Origin: Pedobacter cryoconitis
Lineage (GTDB): Bacteria; Bacteroidota; Bacteroidia; Sphingobacteriales; Sphingobacteriaceae
Reading direction: 5' to 3'
NCBI RefSeq assembly: GCF_001590605.1
Contig: NZ_CP014504.1
Location: 1,612,001 to 1,676,000, forward strand
Length of the DNA: 64,000 nucleotides
Shown one piece after another: positions 58,861 through 64,000 of the stretch; position 1 is the stretch's first letter; each line of letters starts with the position of its first letter. The position numbers were made by a program, and so were the translations under genes. Under the pieces are notes generated by a model. The model was not told the origin of the DNA and ran no database searches. It worked only from the letters and a program-made list of their open reading frames with translations.

Positions 58861-61584
58861 TTGAAATTTCTATTGTTCGTTATATTATTCCTGTTTTTTA
58901 CTCCTGCGAAACTATTCCCACAGGCAAATAAGATAATATCTATTAAAATTACGAATAACGGCGCTGCTGAAAAAGAACCATTTGATCTCTATATTTACGC
59001 CGACTCTACGCTTAAGTTCAAATTTCTGAATTCAAATACAGATACAATCTTTAAAATATCCGGAAAACCCGGAATAGTTTACCATGCTGTAATATCCAGA
59101 TTAGGAGAAACCGTTCCTATTTATAACTGGAAATTTGACACCTTAAAAGTGAATTTTACTAAACAGCTGCCATTGGATCCCGTTGCTTTACATTTAAAAA
59201 CAGTTGTGATCAATGGCCAGCGACAAACCTATAAACGCGGTGACACCCTGGTCATACCTGTAGAGGATATCAGAACAAGACCGCATTCCAGTGCCACTGA
59301 ATTAATCGATAAAATTCCGGGATTTTCTGCCGGCACAAACGGAAATATTACCGCTCTCGGTAAAAAGGTGCAGAAAATCAGGTTAGACGGGGCCGAAATA
59401 TTTGGTGGAAATCCAAGAGCAACACTCGAAAACATTAAAGCAGACATGCTTAAGGATGTTGAAATCATTAATATGGATGGAGATTCCGGAGGAGGCATCG
59501 AGCTGAATCTCCGGTTGAAAAAAGACAGGAAAGAAGGATGGTACGGAGAAGTTTACGGCCAGCAAGGAACCAGTGAAAGAAATAATGCCGGAGTTAAGTT
59601 GAATAAAATTAAACCCGGAACGAATTTCAGTTCTTTTTTCAACTATAACAATCAGAATCAGCAAGTGCTGTCCCCAAATGATTATCTCAAAATGATTAGT
59701 TCTGGTAATGAAATACGGAATACCCTTGGTACACAGAAACTATACTACGATTTCAAATTAGAAGACCCTTTTGACAATATAAACAGAGTATTAGAAAAAC
59801 TATCTTTTTTAGAGAAAGGCGAGCATAAAACATTATCAGCAGGACTCAATTTTAGTAAAACATATAAAAAAATAAGCTGGAATTCTTATTTGCTTGGTAA
59901 TTACGATAAAGCCAATATCGATGACATTTCAAACACAACCAGGAGCTTAGGAGAATTTCGCGCAGAAGACTTTAAGAGGTATACCAATAGAAATAAGGCT
60001 TTTGATGCTACTCAGGAAACCAGTTTGAAATGGACTCCAAACGACAAAAATACAATTAGTGCCAAGTTAATCCTCGAAAGAAAATATTTGAAGTCCGCGC
60101 AGTCCGGCCAGCTCAATAGTTCTTTATATAACCAATCAGACAGCCTGATCAATAAAGCGCTGATTTTCACCAATCAGTTGCCAGTAAATAGCAATAATTT
60201 ATTACTGCTCACCGGGAATTGGGAACACAGGTACCAGAAACCAGCTCAGAAGACCACAGCTTCAGCTGGTATGCTGCTCAATAAAACAATCGCTGATAAT
60301 AATTATCAGAATCAGCTGACAACCAATGCAGACCTTTTAAATAATGCTGATAACCAGGTTCACCAGTCCAACAGCAATTATAACTATTTTGGTACTGTTC
60401 AACATAGTACATCACTCAGTAGAAAACTCTTATTTGATATCAGAACGAATGCAATGCTTTCCCGGAGTTTGACAGATAGAGTTGGCGTGAACATTTTAGA
60501 AGATAAAAAAGTGCAACCAAGTCTATCCTTGAGTACAAAGAATTTTATAGTTCAAAATAACCGGATTACACTTCAAAGTTTCCTGTTCTATAAATCAGGT
60601 CCTTTAAGTATCGTTGCCGGGGCCGGGGCATTATCATCCCATTGGAAAGTAGCAGCAAATGACTCGCTATTTAACCAAATCAACAAAACTACATTCTTGC
60701 CTGGTTTTTACGCTAATTATGTTTTTAACAAATCCAAGGTCTCTTTCAGGTATACAAAAGAACAATTTACGCCAGCTTTAAATAACCTTTTACCAGCAGT
60801 TGATAGTAGTATGATACAACAGGTTTCAATTGGGAATTCAATGTTGAGCCCCTATCTCTCCAACAAATATGAAATCAATTCAGATGTTTTTATTCAAGGG
60901 CTCGGCTCAGTAAATCTTCAGGTAAATTATGCTTTAACAAATCTGCCAATAACTGATAACTTCAATATAATTAACGGGGGCTCTTTTCCTGAACGAAGTT
61001 TTACCCAATTTGGAAAAGCAAAAGAAATCACCGGAACCCTATCCTACTTTAGATTCAATACATCAAAATCAATCAATCCTTATGTATTCCTATTTTATTT
61101 ATGGAGAAAACAATATCAATTGAATCAGCAAGTTGTAACACCATTAGAGTTTAGTGCAATCAGTCCGCAAGCAGGATTAAAAATCAATTTTTCTAAAGAA
61201 CATAACTTAAATTTAAGCATACAAGCAATTATTAATAACGCTCATGGAACTACCGGAAGTTCAACTGTAAGGTATAATATGGAACTTAAGGATGATAATA
61301 AATTGATGGAAGGGCTTTATTATAAAGTTTCAACTAAATGGATTTTGATTAATACCGATCATACGCTAAGTTCAATTAATCCAATTATTAATTTTAATAT
61401 TTACAAATACTTCAGTAAACTAAAAAGCTGGCAGGTAAATATCGGGGCAAGTAACCTGCTTAATGTAAATATGATCAAACTTTTGAATGCAGGGATTACT
61501 GAAAGAACCACTGCATCCTATAATTATTTATCGAGATACGTCAACATTGGAGTTACCTTTTATCCTGAAAGATGGAAAAAGTAA
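58861..61584 (+). CDS. TonB receptor-like outer-membrane beta-barrel protein, TTG start
   Basis: 907 residues. The start is TTG at 58861: an in-frame TAA stands immediately upstream (58855-58857), no ATG follows before residue 199, and the signal peptide (MKFLLFVILFLFFTPAKLFPQ) begins right there. An N-terminal domain (about 22-115) carries SIKITNNG... and a plug-like stretch: LKTVVINGQRQTYKRGDTLVIPVEDIRTRPHSSATELIDKIPGF..., DGAEIFGGNPRATLENIKADMLKDVEII (about 116-205). A long barrel follows. The KRGDT...KIPGF pattern is that of the Bacteroidota outer-membrane barrel family that often lies beside small secreted proteins. Ligand unknown. Confidence 0.85.
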   Translation: MKFLLFVILFLFFTPAKLFPQANKIISIKITNNGAAEKEPFDLYIYADSTLKFKFLNSNTDTIFKISGKPGIVYHAVISRLGETVPIYNWKFDTLKVNFTKQLPLDPVALHLKTVVINGQRQTYKRGDTLVIPVEDIRTRPHSSATELIDKIPGFSAGTNGNITALGKKVQKIRLDGAEIFGGNPRATLENIKADMLKDVEIINMDGDSGGGIELNLRLKKDRKEGWYGEVYGQQGTSERNNAGVKLNKIKPGTNFSSFFNYNNQNQQVLSPNDYLKMISSGNEIRNTLGTQKLYYDFKLEDPFDNINRVLEKLSFLEKGEHKTLSAGLNFSKTYKKISWNSYLLGNYDKANIDDISNTTRSLGEFRAEDFKRYTNRNKAFDATQETSLKWTPNDKNTISAKLILERKYLKSAQSGQLNSSLYNQSDSLINKALIFTNQLPVNSNNLLLLTGNWEHRYQKPAQKTTASAGMLLNKTIADNNYQNQLTTNADLLNNADNQVHQSNSNYNYFGTVQHSTSLSRKLLFDIRTNAMLSRSLTDRVGVNILEDKKVQPSLSLSTKNFIVQNNRITLQSFLFYKSGPLSIVAGAGALSSHWKVAANDSLFNQINKTTFLPGFYANYVFNKSKVSFRYTKEQFTPALNNLLPAVDSSMIQQVSIGNSMLSPYLSNKYEINSDVFIQGLGSVNLQVNYALTNLPITDNFNIINGGSFPERSFTQFGKAKEITGTLSYFRFNTSKSINPYVFLFYLWRKQYQLNQQVVTPLEFSAISPQAGLKINFSKEHNLNLSIQAIINNAHGTTGSSTVRYNMELKDDNKLMEGLYYKVSTKWILINTDHTLSSINPIINFNIYKYFSKLKSWQVNIGASNLLNVNMIKLLNAGITERTTASYNYLSRYVNIGVTFYPERWKK

Positions 61585-61586
61585 TA

Positions 61587-62741
61587 TTAAAACTCCTCTA
61601 ACTGAGCTTTCAATTCCTGGGCCCTGTCAAATCTGTTTTTGCGCGTATAAATGTCAATTAATAAAGTGATCGTAGGTTTATCTTTTCTATTGACTTTATG
61701 TGCCTGTGATAAAATGATCTCAGCCCGGTTAAGATTAGAAGTAAATGCCAGGAGATCCTTTTTAGGAGTAGCCAATGCATCATTGCTCAGGTTAAGATAA
61801 ACTAAACCTAACTGATACAGCGCATCGAAATAATTACGGTCTATATCCAAAGCCTTATTATAAGCTAACTCGGCGGTTCCCATATTTGTATTTTTCTGAT
61901 GCAAATACCCATACAGATAATACAACAACTTACTTCTGGTCTCTACCTTTAATGTACTTTCAATAACCTGTCTCGCTTCAGTATACTTCTCTGTATCCAG
62001 CAACAAGTTGATATAATCATTGTTCAATAAATCATTATAAGGATTGTAAATCAGTCCCTCCTGCAGCGTTTTTAAAGCAAGCTCATTATCCAGCTTACGT
62101 TTATAAATGTCAGCCATACGCTGGAATACCACTGCATTCATAATCCCGTTCTCCTTAGCACGTTTGAAATACGCTAACGCTTCATCCTCATTTTTAACAC
62201 CTTCAGCACTTAGCGCAGCATTAACAGCCAGAATAGTGTCTTTAGGAAAGAAATCACTCACTTCTTTCAAATATTTAAACGCAGCGCTGAAATCTTTAGC
62301 CTGGTAAGCAGATTTTCCTTTCTGCTGTTTTTTAATGTTTATATTATAGCTTGATGCTTTGATCAGACCGGAGTTATCTTCAAACTTATCAAACCTTTTA
62401 GCTGAATCTATCGCATTAATAGCCAGATCAAAATATTTATCAGAATTATCCTGACTCGGGTCAACAATAGCAATATAAGAACTCAGGTAAGATTTGATAG
62501 CCCAGGTTTCAGGCCACTTCTTTGTTTCTCTATCCTTTTCAGCAGCTTCTGCCGCTTTAATCCCTTCTGACAGTATTGACAATTGTGCTTTTTGATCCTG
62601 TTTGTTTGCAATTGCTGCCTGAAGCTTTCCTACACTATTTCTCGCAATATAGAGCTGTGTCTTTTGGGAAAACGCTGAAGTGGAACTCACCATCAAAATA
62701 GTAACTGCAAATAAATATCGTTTCTTCATCATATGCTTCAT
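61587..62741 (-). CDS. Secreted tetratricopeptide repeat protein (paralogue 1)
   Basis: 384 residues. Signal peptide (about 1-27, cleavage near AFSQ; nearby in-frame Met at 62732 or 62729 could be the true start). An N-terminal helical region with WPETWAIKSYLSSYIAIVDPS (about 76-96) is followed by TPR units, among them KDTILAVNAALSAEGVKNEDEALAYFKRAKENG, NAVVFQRMADIYKRKLDNELALKTLQEGL and FDALYQLGLVYLNLSNDALATPKKDLLAF. TPRs bind other proteins; the location is the periplasm or surface. It is next to, and clearly similar to, the second TPR gene. A TAAATTTG box lies 20 bases upstream. No partner is predicted. Confidence 0.88.
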   Translation of the reverse strand: MKHMMKKRYLFAVTILMVSSTSAFSQKTQLYIARNSVGKLQAAIANKQDQKAQLSILSEGIKAAEAAEKDRETKKWPETWAIKSYLSSYIAIVDPSQDNSDKYFDLAINAIDSAKRFDKFEDNSGLIKASSYNINIKKQQKGKSAYQAKDFSAAFKYLKEVSDFFPKDTILAVNAALSAEGVKNEDEALAYFKRAKENGIMNAVVFQRMADIYKRKLDNELALKTLQEGLIYNPYNDLLNNDYINLLLDTEKYTEARQVIESTLKVETRSKLLYYLYGYLHQKNTNMGTAELAYNKALDIDRNYFDALYQLGLVYLNLSNDALATPKKDLLAFTSNLNRAEIILSQAHKVNRKDKPTITLLIDIYTRKNRFDRAQELKAQLEEF

Positions 62742-62753
62742 TAGGCTTAGCTA

Positions 62754-62761
62754 CAAATTTA
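62754..62761 (-). promoter_or_regulatory. -7 box (TAAATTTG) of TPR gene 1
   Basis: Perfect TAnnTTTG match on the minus strand, 20 bases before the 62741 start codon. It lies directly after the terminator of the second TPR gene, so the two paralogues are separately transcribed. Confidence 0.45.
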
Positions 62762-62762
62762 T

Positions 62763-62802
62763 ACAAAAAAAAAGAGGGATAAAATTTATCCCTCTTTTAA
62801 TA
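62763..62802 (-). terminator. Rho-independent terminator of TPR gene 2
   Basis: On the minus strand, AAAAGAGGGATAAA and TTTATCCCTCTTTT arms (about 62767-62802) are followed by a long T-run. It ends 20 bases after the second TPR gene. Confidence 0.9.
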
Positions 62803-62821
62803 TCACATTTGTGATTAATAA

Positions 62822-63922
62822 TTATTTTTTTGGTGCAGCAGCTGGTGTACCATTTTGCGCATCTAATAATTTTTTAGTAGCCTCATAATTTACTTTGTCA
62901 TCTTTAAAAGCATAAATAACTTTTAAGTTTTCTAAAGCAGAAACCATTTTAGGATCTAATTCGTAAGCTTTTTTGTAGTAAGGTAATGCCTGATCGATAA
63001 AACCTTTCATTTTAAGCGTTACCTCATCAAATTCCTTTTTCTTTTTAGGATCGATTTTATTTCTTTTTCCTTGTAAATCTAAAGCTTGTTTGTAGTAAGT
63101 ATCACCCATAGCATATTGGTATGAAGCGTTTTTACCATCTTTAGCAATTAGTTTAGCCAATGATTCCTGAGCTTTAGCAACATTACCCTGTTTGATATAA
63201 AGGTCAGTCTGCATACCAGAGAAATAAGAATTCTCAGGATATTTAGCTAAAGCAGCTTCTAATAAAGCAGTACCAGCAACCGTATCTTTCACCTGGCTGA
63301 ATTCAGTAGAAATGATTTCACTGTACAAAGATTCAGAATCTTTAGATCCTAAATCAATTGCTTTTTTGAAGTTTTTAACCATTTCAGGATAATCATTGAT
63401 TTGCTTGGCAGTAACACCTGCATTTACAAAAGTTGAAGTATCCTGAGGATTTTTAACCGTTAACTCATTGAAAAACTGAAGTGCAGATTTAAAATCTTTT
63501 TTATTGTAAGCAAAAATAGCTCTGTTTCTTAAAGCATTAGATAAAGTTTGTTCAGCTTCTTTGATGTTATCCTTTTCGCTCCCTTTTGTATCTAACTCTT
63601 TAGCTTTTGCAATTGCTTCTTCAGCAATTTTATCCTTAGCAACTGCATTTGCAATATTTAAAGAATCTACAAATGAAATTCTTGACGCAAATAATGCTCT
63701 GTAAGACCATGCCTCAGGCATAATTTTAGACTTCTCGTTTGCAATAGCATTATCAGTAGTCTTTAAACCATCTTCAAGAGATTTTAAGGTTTCATCTAAA
63801 GTTTTTGCACCAGGTAAACTCGCTAATGCCCAGGTATTTTTAGCTTTGGAAACTTCACTCTTCTGAGCGTTCGCATAGGTGGCAGCACCTATTAAAAGCA
63901 TACTTAAAACTACTTTTTTCAT
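62822..63922 (-). CDS. Secreted tetratricopeptide repeat protein (paralogue 2)
   Basis: 366 residues. Signal peptide MKKVVLSMLLIGAATYANAQ (about 1-20). N-terminal KNTWALASLPGAKTLDETLKSLEDGLKTTDNAIANEKSKIMPEAWSYRALFASRISFVDS aligns with the same region of paralogue 1, and TPR units follow: NRAIFAYNKKDFKSALQFFNELTVKNP, YAMGDTYYKQALDLQGKRNKIDPKKKKE and LPYYKKAYELDPKMVSALENLKVIYAFKDDKVNYEATKKLL. The end is Ala/Pro rich (GTPAAAPKK). A periplasmic or surface scaffold is likely. It is a separate transcription unit ending at a strong terminator, with a structured leader upstream. Confidence 0.88.
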   Translation of the reverse strand: MKKVVLSMLLIGAATYANAQKSEVSKAKNTWALASLPGAKTLDETLKSLEDGLKTTDNAIANEKSKIMPEAWSYRALFASRISFVDSLNIANAVAKDKIAEEAIAKAKELDTKGSEKDNIKEAEQTLSNALRNRAIFAYNKKDFKSALQFFNELTVKNPQDTSTFVNAGVTAKQINDYPEMVKNFKKAIDLGSKDSESLYSEIISTEFSQVKDTVAGTALLEAALAKYPENSYFSGMQTDLYIKQGNVAKAQESLAKLIAKDGKNASYQYAMGDTYYKQALDLQGKRNKIDPKKKKEFDEVTLKMKGFIDQALPYYKKAYELDPKMVSALENLKVIYAFKDDKVNYEATKKLLDAQNGTPAAAPKK

Positions 63923-63945
63923 ATTGTAAATTGGTTTTAATGAAT

Positions 63946-64000
63946 ATAAACCCTGGAGCTTAAAAGGATAAATAATATCCGTTACTACTACAGGGTTTAT
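63946..64000 (-). promoter_or_regulatory. Nested inverted repeat upstream of TPR gene 2
   Basis: ATAAACCCTG (63946-63955) pairs with CAGGGTTTAT (63991-64000), and inside it GGATA (63966-63970) pairs with TATCC (63976-63980). If it is transcribed it forms a hairpin ending 23 bases before the start codon. The right edge is the window end, so it may extend further or be the terminator of a gene beyond it. Confidence 0.45.

Noticed and set aside
1..64000. CRISPR arrays, insertion sequences and prophage modules
   Set aside because: No direct repeat arrays with spacers, transposase motifs or phage structural genes were recognised anywhere in the window.

Overview
The window reads as an ordinary chromosomal stretch of an AT-rich Bacteroidota bacterium, most likely a Pedobacter-like member of the Sphingobacteriaceae. 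The evidence is three TonB-dependent or TonB-like outer-membrane barrels, YtxH, GH63-like and ThuA proteins, few recognisable Shine-Dalgarno sequences, many start codons preceded by the Bacteroidota -7 box TAnnTTTG, and long perfect hairpins between convergent genes. No phage, insertion sequence, CRISPR array, tRNA or rRNA was recognised. All product names are my reading of the translated sequence; no database search was run.

Layout. 1-1.6 kb: end of gltB plus gltD. 1.7-5.2 kb: a lipoprotein, a TrmH-type RNA methylase, then galK and galM diverging. 5.2-10.2 kb: FMN reductase, DsbA-like oxidoreductase, PAP2 phosphatase, a TonB receptor, pirin and a degenerate receiver protein. 10.3-17 kb: YtxH, DoxX, an unknown protein, a GH63-like glycosidase and proBA. 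17-25 kb: mqo, a lipid A type acyltransferase, an Lrp regulator, an RpoD-like sigma paralogue with a partner gene, MscS, a Bcr/CflA transporter and a nucleoside phosphorylase. 25-31 kb: YigZ, EamA, ribD | prmC, xerD | aroQ and a glycosyltransferase. 31-40.5 kb: WbqC, CorA, MgtE, a duplicated membrane protein, Ohr, FUSC, a TetA-like transporter and ThuA.

The most interesting region is 40.6-51.3 kb. On the minus strand is a tightly overlapping five-gene operon: ethanolamine-type permease, glutamine-synthetase-like ligase, iron alcohol dehydrogenase, class I glutamine amidotransferase-like hydrolase and aldehyde dehydrogenase. Together they make a complete gamma-glutamylation route for an amino alcohol, with ethanolamine giving glycine plus glutamate, and need neither EutBC nor a microcompartment. 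Diverging from it across a 603-bp regulatory gap is a class III aminotransferase, zinc-type polyol dehydrogenase and HAD phosphatase, followed by an MFS transporter. This is the enzyme set of azasugar (1-deoxynojirimycin type) biosynthesis, with a HAD enzyme in place of the usual phosphatase.

51.5-64 kb carries a large TonB receptor followed by a DPP4-like peptidase (peptide use), then a region of unrecognised secreted proteins with a beta-barrel protein that starts at TTG, and two paralogous TPR proteins. Several promoters (trmH, ribD, prmC, perhaps mgtE) have the -7 box 12-14 bases before the ATG, which predicts leaderless mRNAs.
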